A DNA stretch of 64,000 nt from Prevotella melaninogenica ATCC 25845 (GTDB lineage: Bacteria; Bacteroidota; Bacteroidia; Bacteroidales; Bacteroidaceae), in NCBI RefSeq assembly GCF_000144405.1, contig NC_014370.1, forward strand, positions 501,501 to 565,500, in the 5' to 3' direction. The notes under the pieces are model-generated. The model saw only the letters and a program-made list of their open reading frames with translations. It was not told the DNA's origin and did not search any database. Both the position numbers and the translations under genes were made by a program. Numbering within the stretch: position 1 is the first letter of the stretch; each line of letters starts with the position of its first letter. Positions 44,482-52,343 of the stretch are shown piece after piece.

Positions 44482-44489
44482 TAACTTTG
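44482..44489 (+). promoter_or_regulatory. -7 box of cyclohydrolase-mreB operon
   Basis: TAACTTTG followed by C, 27 bases before the ATG at 44517. Confidence 0.55.
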
Positions 44490-44516
44490 CAAATCAAATC
44501 CATAAAATGTTTTACA

Positions 44517-45113
44517 ATGGCTGGTAAAAAACAAATTAAGACTGCTCTTATTTCGGTTTTTCATAAAGATGGACTTGAGGATTTGCTCAAGAAGTTAGAT
44601 GCGGAAGGTGTGAAATTCTTAAGTACAGGTGGTACACAAGAGTTCATCGAATCATTAGGATACCCATGTCAAAAGGTAGAAGACGTAACATCTTATCCTT
44701 CTATCCTTGGAGGTCGTGTGAAGACCCTTCATCCAAAGGTCTTTGGAGGAATCCTTTCTCGCCGTGATAATGAAAGTGATCAGGCACAGATGCAGAAATA
44801 TGAAATACCTTTCATTGATCTTGTTATCGTAGATCTTTATCCGTTTGAGCAGACAGTTGCCAGTGGTGCCAGCGCAGAAGACATCATTGAGAAGATTGAT
44901 ATCGGTGGTATTTCACTGATACGTGCAGGAGCAAAGAATTTTAAGGATGTTGTTATCGTGCCAAGTAAGGCAGAATATCCAGTGTTGCTCCAGATCCTCA
45001 ATACAAATGGTGCGCAGACAGATATCGAAGACCGAAAGATGTTTGCAGAGCGTGCTTTTGGTGTTAGCAGTCACTATGATAAAGCTATCCATAGCTGGTT
45101 TGCGACAGAATAA
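44517..45113 (+). CDS. purH: IMP cyclohydrolase, stand-alone (PurH N-terminal domain)
   Basis: 198 residues from the ATG at 44517 (a TTG at 44487 lies inside the promoter box). The MGS-like cyclohydrolase fold of PurH is complete: TALISVFHKDGLEDLLKKL, FLSTGGTQEFIES, VTSYPSILGGRVKTLHPKVF, IDLVIVDLYPFEQTV and the catalytic EKIDIGGISLIRAGAKNF. It closes FAICAR to IMP, the last step. The protein stops at SSHYDKAIHSWFATE, exactly where the transformylase domain begins in full-length PurH; that activity is encoded at 15928-17109. It lies 46 bases upstream of mreB. Confidence 0.93.
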   Translation: MAGKKQIKTALISVFHKDGLEDLLKKLDAEGVKFLSTGGTQEFIESLGYPCQKVEDVTSYPSILGGRVKTLHPKVFGGILSRRDNESDQAQMQKYEIPFIDLVIVDLYPFEQTVASGASAEDIIEKIDIGGISLIRAGAKNFKDVVIVPSKAEYPVLLQILNTNGAQTDIEDRKMFAERAFGVSSHYDKAIHSWFATE

Positions 45114-45159
45114 GCACAGATTAGAAAAGAATATACAATTATAAAATACAGATATATTA

Positions 45160-46182
45160 ATGGGATTATTTTCATTTATCCAGGAAATTGCTATGGACCT
45201 GGGAACGGCAAACACGATTATTATCAGCGATGATAAGATTGTAGTTGACGAGCCGTCAGTAGTAGCACTGGACCGTCGCACAGATAAGATGATTGCTGTG
45301 GGTGGTGATGCAAAGATGATGTACGAGAAGGAACATCCCAATATTCGTACAATCCGCCCTTTGCGCGACGGAGTTATCGCTGACTTTACAGCTTGTGAGC
45401 AGATGATGCGTGGACTTATTAAGATGGTTCACAGTGGTAATCGTTTCTTCTCACCTTCATTACGTATGGTAATCGGTGTTCCATCAGGTTCTACTGAAGT
45501 GGAGCTTCGTGCTGTCCGTGACTCAGCTGAACACGCTGATGGTCGTGATGTATATCTTATCTTCGAGCCAATGGCTGCAGCTCTTGGTATGGGTCTTGAT
45601 GTAGAGGCTCCAGAGGGTAACATGATTGTTGATATCGGTGGTGGTAGCACAGAGATTGCTGTAATCTCTTTGGGTGGTATCGTATGTAATAACTCTATCC
45701 GTGTAGCTGGTGATGACCTCACTGCAGATATTCAGGAATATATGAGTCGTCAGCACAATGTGAAGGTCAGTGAGCGTATGGCAGAGCGTATTAAGCTCCA
45801 TGTAGGTTCAGCGCTGACAGACCTTGGTGATGAAGCTCCAGAAGATTACATTGTACATGGCCCTAATCGCATCACAGCTCTCCCTATGGAGGTTCCTGTA
45901 TGCTATCAGGAGATTGCTCATTGTCTTGATAAGACTGTTGCAAAGATTGAGAATGCTGTTCTTTCAGCATTGGAGAACACTCCACCTGAGCTTTATGCTG
46001 ACATCGTAAAGAATGGTATCTATCTCAGTGGAGGTGGTGCTTTGCTTCGTGGTATCGACAAGCGTCTGACTGATAAGATTAATATTCCATTCCATATTGC
46101 CGAAGACCCATTGCACAGTGTGGCTAAGGGTGCAGGCATTGCATTGAAGAACGTAGATCGTTTCTCGTTCTTGATGAGATAA
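45160..46182 (+). CDS. mreB: Rod-shape actin homologue MreB
   Basis: 340 residues. Actin-type ATPase motifs: AMDLGTANTIII (phosphate 1), VIGVPSGSTEVELRAVRDSA, FEPMAAALGMGLDV, NMIVDIGGGSTEIAVISLGG (phosphate 2) and IYLSGGGALLRGID (adenosine). MreB filaments organise lateral cell-wall synthesis. It is the first of five rod-shape genes (mreB, mreC, mreD, mrdA, rodA) that follow one another closely; the cyclohydrolase gene upstream is probably in the same transcript. Confidence 0.97.
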   Translation: MGLFSFIQEIAMDLGTANTIIISDDKIVVDEPSVVALDRRTDKMIAVGGDAKMMYEKEHPNIRTIRPLRDGVIADFTACEQMMRGLIKMVHSGNRFFSPSLRMVIGVPSGSTEVELRAVRDSAEHADGRDVYLIFEPMAAALGMGLDVEAPEGNMIVDIGGGSTEIAVISLGGIVCNNSIRVAGDDLTADIQEYMSRQHNVKVSERMAERIKLHVGSALTDLGDEAPEDYIVHGPNRITALPMEVPVCYQEIAHCLDKTVAKIENAVLSALENTPPELYADIVKNGIYLSGGGALLRGIDKRLTDKINIPFHIAEDPLHSVAKGAGIALKNVDRFSFLMR

Positions 46183-46194
46183 CAACTAACGTTC

Positions 46195-47079
46195 ATGCAC
46201 AATCTGACTGAGTTCCTTGCTAAGTACAAGCATTGGTTCTTGTTCGTTGCCCTGGAAGTCTTGAGTATGGTTCTTCTGTTCCGATTCAATGACTATCAGG
46301 GCAGTGTGTGGTTCACGTCAGCAAACTATGTGGCTGGTTTAGCTTATGAAGGAAGTTCAAAGGTTACGTCTTATCTAACAATGGGTGAGATGAATGAGGC
46401 TTTGACCAAACGCAACCTTGAACTGGAACGTCAAGTGAAGGAGTTGTCTGCTCAACTTTATGATAAGACAAAGGATTCTACCTTTCTTCATAAAGGTCAG
46501 TATCGTTTCCTTTCAAAGTTCCGATTGATACAGGCAAAGGTTGTTGCCAATTCGCTGGATAAACCTAATAACTTTATCACCATCAACAAAGGAACATGGG
46601 ATGGTGTACATAAGGATATGGGTGTTGCTTGTGGTAATGGTGTTGTGGGTATTGTCTATATGGCAGGTATTCATTATGCAGTTGTAATTCCTGTGCTGAA
46701 CTCAAAGTCAAACATCAGTTGTTCTATTCAAGGACGTGACTACTTCGGTTATCTTCATTGGAATGGAGGCGCATCTGATGTTGCTTATTTAGATGATGTC
46801 CCTCGTCATGCAAAGTTTAAGTTAGGCGACCGTGTTGTAACGAGTGGATATTCTTCTGTTTTCCCAGCTGGTGTGTTAGTTGGTAAGATAAAACATGTCT
46901 ATAATTCAGAAGATGGACTCTCTTATCGACTACAAATCCAGCTATCAACAGACTTCGGAAACCTTCGTGATGTCTGTGTGATTGACGATGCTTCTATAAG
47001 AGATCAACGTCAAGTTATAAAGGCAGCACAAGACTCTATCAAGCCTATTGAGAGTCAGATGGAGAATAGTGTACAGTAA
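46195..47079 (+). CDS. mreC: Rod-shape protein MreC
   Basis: 294 residues. One N-terminal membrane helix (about 12-30, HWFLFVALEVLSMVLLFRFN), a coiled coil (about 62-85), then a periplasmic beta domain with NFITINKGTWDGVHKDMGVA, VVGIVYMAGIHYAVVIPVLN and VVTSGYSSVFPAGVLVGKI. MreC links MreB to PBP2. It starts 12 bases after mreB. Confidence 0.94.
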   Translation: MHNLTEFLAKYKHWFLFVALEVLSMVLLFRFNDYQGSVWFTSANYVAGLAYEGSSKVTSYLTMGEMNEALTKRNLELERQVKELSAQLYDKTKDSTFLHKGQYRFLSKFRLIQAKVVANSLDKPNNFITINKGTWDGVHKDMGVACGNGVVGIVYMAGIHYAVVIPVLNSKSNISCSIQGRDYFGYLHWNGGASDVAYLDDVPRHAKFKLGDRVVTSGYSSVFPAGVLVGKIKHVYNSEDGLSYRLQIQLSTDFGNLRDVCVIDDASIRDQRQVIKAAQDSIKPIESQMENSVQ

Positions 47080-47194
47080 GTAGACTGCTTGCAGATATTA
47101 TTTAGATAGATGGGAGGTAGGATAACCGCACTTTGTAGAGTCATTCTAACATTGGTGTCAGCCACTTTCCCCCTTTGAATTACGAATAAAAAGA

Positions 47195-47695
47195 ATGAAT
47201 ATAGATTTCCTAAAACGTTTGCTTTGGTTTGCTGTCTTGACAGTGGCACAGGTGTTTGTACTCAATCACATTCATCTGTTTGCTGTTGCCACACCATTGC
47301 TTTATATCTATTTTATCCTTTTGTTCCCTCGTAATTATCCTCAGTGGGCTATGTTGATATGGGCGTTTCTAATGGGTCTTACTATTGACACTTTCTCAAA
47401 TACGCCCGGTGTAGCTTCTGCTTCATTGACTTTAATAGCTGCTTTACAGCCTTATGTACTGCAGCTATTCATACCTCGTGACAGTAGTGACAACTTCCAA
47501 GCAGGTATGGACACGCTTAGTATACCGCAATATACGTGGTATGCGGCTATTCTAACCTTGACATACAGCGTTGTTTTCTTCTCATTAGAGATGTTTAGTT
47601 TCTTTAATGTGTTAGAATGGTTACTTTGTATTGGCGGTAGTTCATTGCTCACGCTTATTCTTATTCTTGTTGTTGAGAACGTAAGGAGGCGATAA
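47195..47695 (+). CDS. mreD: Rod-shape protein MreD
   Basis: 166 residues, mostly membrane helices (about five), with the family-typical NHIHLFAVATPLLYIYFILL and LPRNYPQW-like region, MLIWAFLMGLTIDTFSNTPG. It acts with MreC in the elongation complex. A 115-base gap separates it from mreC, while mrdA follows after 3 bases. Confidence 0.88.
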   Translation: MNIDFLKRLLWFAVLTVAQVFVLNHIHLFAVATPLLYIYFILLFPRNYPQWAMLIWAFLMGLTIDTFSNTPGVASASLTLIAALQPYVLQLFIPRDSSDNFQAGMDTLSIPQYTWYAAILTLTYSVVFFSLEMFSFFNVLEWLLCIGGSSLLTLILILVVENVRRR

Positions 47696-47698
47696 GAA

Positions 47699-50065
47699 AT
47701 GAAGAATTACGATTTAGAAAAGCGTCGCCTCGTGCTTAGCGCTGTTGCAATAGGTATCGTGGTGATATATATTATACGTCTTTTTGCTCTTCAGATAGCC
47801 AGTGACGACTATCGGAAGAGTGCCGACTCTAATGCTTTCTTAAAGAAGATTGAGTTCCCTTCACGTGGTTCTATCACTGATAGGAATGGTAAGTTGCTGG
47901 TTTTTAATCAGCCAGCTTATGACATTATGGTGGTAACCAACGAGATGAAAGGTCATCTTGATACATTGGAGTTTTGTAAGGCACTAAACATAACAAAGGC
48001 TGATTTTATCAACCGAATGGCTAACATCAAGGATAGAAGTAAGAATCCGGGTTACTCTCGCTTTACGCAACAACTATTCTTGAGCCAATTGAGTGATAAA
48101 GACTTTAGTGCCTTCCAAGAGAAACTTTATCGTTTTCCAGGCTTTTATATTCAGAAACGTAGTGTTCGCCAGTATCAACGAGCTATTGCTGCACATGTCC
48201 TTGGAGATGTAGCAGAGGTGAGTCAGGGTGATATTGAGGAAGATGAGTACTATCAGCCAGGAGATTATATCGGTAAGATGGGTGTCGAGCGTGAGTATGA
48301 GAAAGACTTACGTGGAGTAAAGGGAGTACAGATACTTCTGCGTGATGCCCACGGACAGATACAGGGTCGCTATCAGAATGGTAAGTATGACCAGCGTCCA
48401 CATCCTGGACGTGATATCCAACTTGGTCTTGATGCAGAACTTCAGGCACTTGGTGAACGTCTAATGGAAGGTAAATTAGGTGCTGTTGTGGCAATCGAAC
48501 CAAAGACTGGACAAATCTTAGCAATGGTTTCTGCACCTACTTTCGACCCTCGTTCGATGATAGGTAAACTGCGTGGTAAGTACCAGCGAGATATGACGCT
48601 CGACCCAGCCAAGCCTCTACTTAATCGTGCTATAATGGGTCAATACCCTCCAGGTTCAACGTTTAAGACCGGACAGGCTGTTACTTATTTCACAGAAGGG
48701 ATTGTGACAGACTCAACTCGTTATCCTTGTCATCATGGATTCAACTTTAAAGGACTTCATGTTGGTTGTCACGCACATGCATCTCCTATCTCATTAGTAC
48801 CTTCAATCAGCACCTCTTGTAATAGTTATTACTGTTGGGGACTCTATCATATGCTCTCCAATCGTAGGAAATATAAGACATTGGAGGATGCTATGAACGT
48901 GTGGCGCGACTACATGGTATCAATGGGTTTCGGTTATAAATTAGGTATTGATCTTCCTGGTGAGAAGCGCGGTATGATTCCAAATGCGAAGTTCTATGAT
49001 AATGCTTTTAAGAAATGGAATCCGCTTTCGGTTATCTCTATTTCTATCGGTCAGGGTGAGGTCAACCTTACTCCACTGCAGATTGCTAACCTCGGTGCTA
49101 CGATTGCGAATCGTGGTTATTACATTGCGCCACATGTTGTACGTAGTATTCAAGGGAAAAAACTCGATAAGAAGTATGTGGAGAAGCACCATACAAAGGG
49201 AAGTCTAAGAGCTTACCAAGAAGTAATAGCGGGTATGGTTTCATCAGTACGTGGTGGAACTTGTGCGCATGCGGTTCATCCTGGTTACTCATTGGCAGGT
49301 AAGACGGGTACGGCTCAGAACCGTGGTAAGGACCACTCTGTGTTTATGGGCTTTGCACCTGTTGATACTCCAAAGATAGCTATTGCTGTTTATGTTGAGA
49401 ATGGTGGATTTGGTGCAGACTACGGTGTGCCAATTGGTTCGCTAATGATAGAGCAGTATATTAATGGAAAGCTTACTCCTGGTGATGAAGCTCGTGCTGC
49501 AGCGGTTCAGAAACGTCATATCGCTTACTCCTTTAAGCGTCCTTTGTCACGTGCTGACTCTCTTCGTCTCGACTCTATTAAGCGTGTAAATACTATTAGA
49601 GACTCGCTGAAGAAGGTAAAAGAGAAGCAGGATTTAGCTGATGCAGAAAAGCTGAAGGAAGCAAAGGCAAGAAAAGAAGCTGAGGAAAAGGAGAAGAAGA
49701 AGCAACCACAGAACGAACCTGCTATCCGTGTAGAGCCTGAAACAACGGTTAAGACGGAGAAGAAAGAGAAGGATAAGGAAGGCGATAAGAAGGAAAAAGA
49801 AAAAGAAAAGAATAAAGACAGTCGAAAGGATAATAAGGAAAAGTCTAAGGTGAAGGAAAAGCCTAAGGAGCAATCCAAAGACAAAGCAAAGGAACAACCC
49901 AAGGTGAAGTCTAAGGAACAGACGAAAGAAAAGCCTAAGGAGCAACCTAAGGCTAAACCGAAGGAACAAGTAAAAGATAAACCAAAGGAACAGCCTAAAG
50001 AGAAATCAAAGGGTCAATCCAACGATAAACAAAAAAGCAAGGAGAAAGTAAATCGTGCCAAGTAA
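47699..50065 (+). CDS. mrdA: Penicillin-binding protein 2 with long lysine-rich tail
   Basis: 788 residues against about 630 in most PBP2 proteins. N-terminal membrane helix (about 12-30), pedestal domain, and transpeptidase domain (about 240-610) with SxxK in PPGSTFKTGQA, SxN in STSCNSYYCWGLYH, and KTG in AGKTGTAQNRG. It crosslinks peptidoglycan during elongation with RodA. Residues from about 630 onward form a low-complexity tail rich in Lys, Glu, Gln and Pro, with repeats of KEQPK/KEKPK type from about residue 720 to the end. The tail should extend into the periplasm. The gene overlaps rodA by 11 bases. Confidence 0.95.
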   Translation: MKNYDLEKRRLVLSAVAIGIVVIYIIRLFALQIASDDYRKSADSNAFLKKIEFPSRGSITDRNGKLLVFNQPAYDIMVVTNEMKGHLDTLEFCKALNITKADFINRMANIKDRSKNPGYSRFTQQLFLSQLSDKDFSAFQEKLYRFPGFYIQKRSVRQYQRAIAAHVLGDVAEVSQGDIEEDEYYQPGDYIGKMGVEREYEKDLRGVKGVQILLRDAHGQIQGRYQNGKYDQRPHPGRDIQLGLDAELQALGERLMEGKLGAVVAIEPKTGQILAMVSAPTFDPRSMIGKLRGKYQRDMTLDPAKPLLNRAIMGQYPPGSTFKTGQAVTYFTEGIVTDSTRYPCHHGFNFKGLHVGCHAHASPISLVPSISTSCNSYYCWGLYHMLSNRRKYKTLEDAMNVWRDYMVSMGFGYKLGIDLPGEKRGMIPNAKFYDNAFKKWNPLSVISISIGQGEVNLTPLQIANLGATIANRGYYIAPHVVRSIQGKKLDKKYVEKHHTKGSLRAYQEVIAGMVSSVRGGTCAHAVHPGYSLAGKTGTAQNRGKDHSVFMGFAPVDTPKIAIAVYVENGGFGADYGVPIGSLMIEQYINGKLTPGDEARAAAVQKRHIAYSFKRPLSRADSLRLDSIKRVNTIRDSLKKVKEKQDLADAEKLKEAKARKEAEEKEKKKQPQNEPAIRVEPETTVKTEKKEKDKEGDKKEKEKEKNKDSRKDNKEKSKVKEKPKEQSKDKAKEQPKVKSKEQTKEKPKEQPKAKPKEQVKDKPKEQPKEKSKGQSNDKQKSKEKVNRAK

Positions 50066-51530
50066 TTATACAGCAGACAGACAACCAGGTGTACTTCGTT
50101 CATTAGATTGGTGGACGATAGGTATCTATATTGCGTTGCTCACCTTTGGATGGGTGAGTGTCTGTGGTGCAAGTTATACTTATGGCGATACAGAGATTTT
50201 CTCACTTTCAACCCGTTCGGGTATGCAGATTGTGTGGATTGGTACTTCTATCTGTTTAGGCTTTGTGCTTCTAATGATGGACGACCGTTTCTATGACACC
50301 TTTGCTTATGTCATCTATGGTTTGTTAGTACTACTGCTCTTCGCCACAATCTTTAATCCTCATAGTATTAAGGGTTCTCGCTCGTGGCTCGTTATGGGTC
50401 CACTCCGATTGCAGCCTGCCGAGTTCGCGAAATTTGCAACGGCATTAGCAATAGCCAAGTTTATGTCGGCTTATGGCTTTACTATCAAGAATTGGAAGCA
50501 TTTTGCTGGTGCGTGCGGAATCATTTTCCTACCAATGCTGTGTATTGTCGGACAGCGTGAGACAGGTTCTGCCTTGGTTTATTTTTCTTTCTTCCTCATG
50601 CTTTATCGTGAAGGAATGTCTGGTGTGTTCCTATTCACTGGGCTGGCAATGGTCATTTACTTTGTTGTCGGAATCAAGTATGAGGAAATCTTGTTATGGG
50701 ATACCCCTACATCCTTAGGAAAGTTTGTTGTACTCCTACTTGTTCAGATATTCTCTTCGGTCATGGTGTGGGTCTATGTGGGTGACAAAGGACGTACGCG
50801 CCTATTGCTAACTTATGTCTTTGGTGTCACAGGACTTGCCTTGCTCTTCTCAGAGTTTGTTATTCCGTTTGATGTTGTTTGGATACAGTTGGTTTTATCA
50901 GCATGTGTCATTGGTTATTTAGTTTATAATGCAATGAACACTCGCTTTGCTAACTATTTCTATATTGCATTGTTTGCTTTAGGGTCAATTGCTTTTTTCT
51001 ATTCAGCAGACTATGTGTTGAACGATGTCATGCAGCCACACCAGCGTGTGCGTATCAACGTACTTTTAGGCTTAGATGAGGACTTAGCAGGAGCAGGATA
51101 TAATGTACATCAGAGTGAGATAGCCATTGGCTCTGGTGGCTTACAAGGTAAAGGTTTCTTGAATGGTACACAAACTAAATTGAAGTTTGTACCAGAGCAG
51201 GATACAGACTTTATCTTCTGTACGGTAGGTGAGGAGGAGGGTTTCCTCGGTTCAGCCTCTGTTCTTGTGCTGTTCCTCTTCCTAATACTCCGATTAATGT
51301 ACCTTGCCGATCGACAACCCTTTAAGTTTGGGCGAGTCTATGGCTATTGTGTTGCAGGAATATTCCTATTCCATCTTTTTATTAACGTAGGAATGGTATT
51401 AGGTTTGACGCCAGTTATTGGTATTCCGTTACCTTTCTTTAGTTACGGAGGTTCTTCTCTTTGGGGCTTTACGTTGCTCCTATTTATTTTCCTCCGCATA
51501 GATGCAGGACGTAATCTTATCCGTCAGTAG
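50055..51530 (+). CDS. rodA: Peptidoglycan glycosyltransferase RodA
   Basis: 491 residues from a GTG at 50055, which overlaps the end of mrdA. SEDS family with about ten membrane helices. Key segments: IKGSRSWLVMGPLRLQPAEF, FAKFATALAIAKFMS, LPMLCIVGQRETGSALVYFS and GIPLPFFSYGGSSL. It polymerises glycan strands with PBP2. The large loop between helices (about 230-300) is hydrophobic and longer than in E. coli RodA (370 residues), as in other Bacteroidetes. It is the last gene of the operon. Confidence 0.94.
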   Translation: MPSNYTADRQPGVLRSLDWWTIGIYIALLTFGWVSVCGASYTYGDTEIFSLSTRSGMQIVWIGTSICLGFVLLMMDDRFYDTFAYVIYGLLVLLLFATIFNPHSIKGSRSWLVMGPLRLQPAEFAKFATALAIAKFMSAYGFTIKNWKHFAGACGIIFLPMLCIVGQRETGSALVYFSFFLMLYREGMSGVFLFTGLAMVIYFVVGIKYEEILLWDTPTSLGKFVVLLLVQIFSSVMVWVYVGDKGRTRLLLTYVFGVTGLALLFSEFVIPFDVVWIQLVLSACVIGYLVYNAMNTRFANYFYIALFALGSIAFFYSADYVLNDVMQPHQRVRINVLLGLDEDLAGAGYNVHQSEIAIGSGGLQGKGFLNGTQTKLKFVPEQDTDFIFCTVGEEEGFLGSASVLVLFLFLILRLMYLADRQPFKFGRVYGYCVAGIFLFHLFINVGMVLGLTPVIGIPLPFFSYGGSSLWGFTLLLFIFLRIDAGRNLIRQ

Positions 51531-51584
51531 GCGATAGGACTACGCTTGGATATTGATTGCATAGTATTTGGCAATATGTTTTGT

Positions 51585-51666
51585 GCTTCGCACCATTGGT
51601 GTTAAGCCTCCGCACCACACGTGCTAAGCATCAACACCATTTGTGTTAAGCATTATCACCATTTTA
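51585..51666 (+). repeat. Palindromic 22-base tandem array, cluster 2
   Basis: Four units starting at 51585, 51606, 51628 and 51650, each beginning GC and most containing a palindrome such as CACCATTGGTG, with TTAA or CTAA at the unit end. Located between convergent rodA and gldH. Confidence 0.75.
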
Positions 51667-51784
51667 GTATATGGCTTGTAGGGGAAGTAATTGCCATGAA
51701 ATGAAAGAGAGTATGATACTAATACTCGCTAAATATGATATTATAGCTCAGGCAGGTGCTACTTAGGCTTATTCCTGCATAAGT

Positions 51785-51830
51785 AAAGGCTGCTTCATGA
51801 CTCTAATGTATGGAGGATGAAGCAGCCTTT
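51785..51830. terminator. Terminator between rodA and gldH
   Basis: AAAGGCTGCTTCA and TGAAGCAGCCTTT, a perfect 13-base stem with a 20-base loop; T-rich on the + side. On the minus strand it lies just after the gldH stop. Confidence 0.75.
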
Positions 51831-51848
51831 ATAGTTTGTCTCTAATGT

Positions 51849-52343
51849 TTACTTCTTGAGGAGCCTGATACCTACATCGCTGATACCAGGAAGTGACTCA
51901 CGGCTCATGATATGACGTATCGTGACGTGCATAGAGTCATTGCGATTGAGGCGGAATGCGGTAATTGCCTGACGTATTTCAGTATTTGAGATACCTTTCT
52001 GTCCTACCAATATTCCCTTATCATTGATAATCTCACAATTAATAGTATCATTATATGTCTTTTCTCGCTTCTTCCGTTGTCTGTAGTAGATTACCTTCCG
52101 TTCAATAATCATACTTATGTTGCGGTAAGGATAAGTCTGTGCAGCACGTAGGCAGAGGTCTAATTGGTAGTTACCTTCCCATTGGCGAGGGATATCAAAA
52201 GAAAGTGTATCATTGCGTGACCACCCCTGTAGTGACACACTTCTATATTGGTCATAGGTGCGTGGGTCACTGCATGAAGCAGCACCCATGGTAATTACCA
52301 TGAGTGCTATGATATATAATAAGGTGGAAACCTTATGTCTCAT
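51849..52343 (-). CDS. gldH: Gliding-motility lipoprotein GldH
   Basis: 164 residues. Lipobox ASCS near residue 24. The mature protein fits GldH: DPRTYDQYRSVSLQGWSRND then TLSFDIPRQWEGNYQLDLCL, YPYRNISMIIERKV and ITAFRLNRNDSMHVTIRHIM. In gliding Bacteroidetes GldH is needed for motility and type IX functions; in non-gliding relatives it is retained with an unclear role. Its ATG overlaps the ricT stop (ATGA), so the two are translationally coupled in a metF-holB-ricT-gldH group. Confidence 0.88.
   Translation of the reverse strand: MRHKVSTLLYIIALMVITMGAASCSDPRTYDQYRSVSLQGWSRNDTLSFDIPRQWEGNYQLDLCLRAAQTYPYRNISMIIERKVIYYRQRKKREKTYNDTINCEIINDKGILVGQKGISNTEIRQAITAFRLNRNDSMHVTIRHIMSRESLPGISDVGIRLLKK

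Noticed and set aside
49525..49902. Minus-strand frames opposite the lysine-rich tail of PBP2
   Set aside because: Phe/Leu/Ser-rich products are a mirror of AAG/GAA-rich coding sequence.
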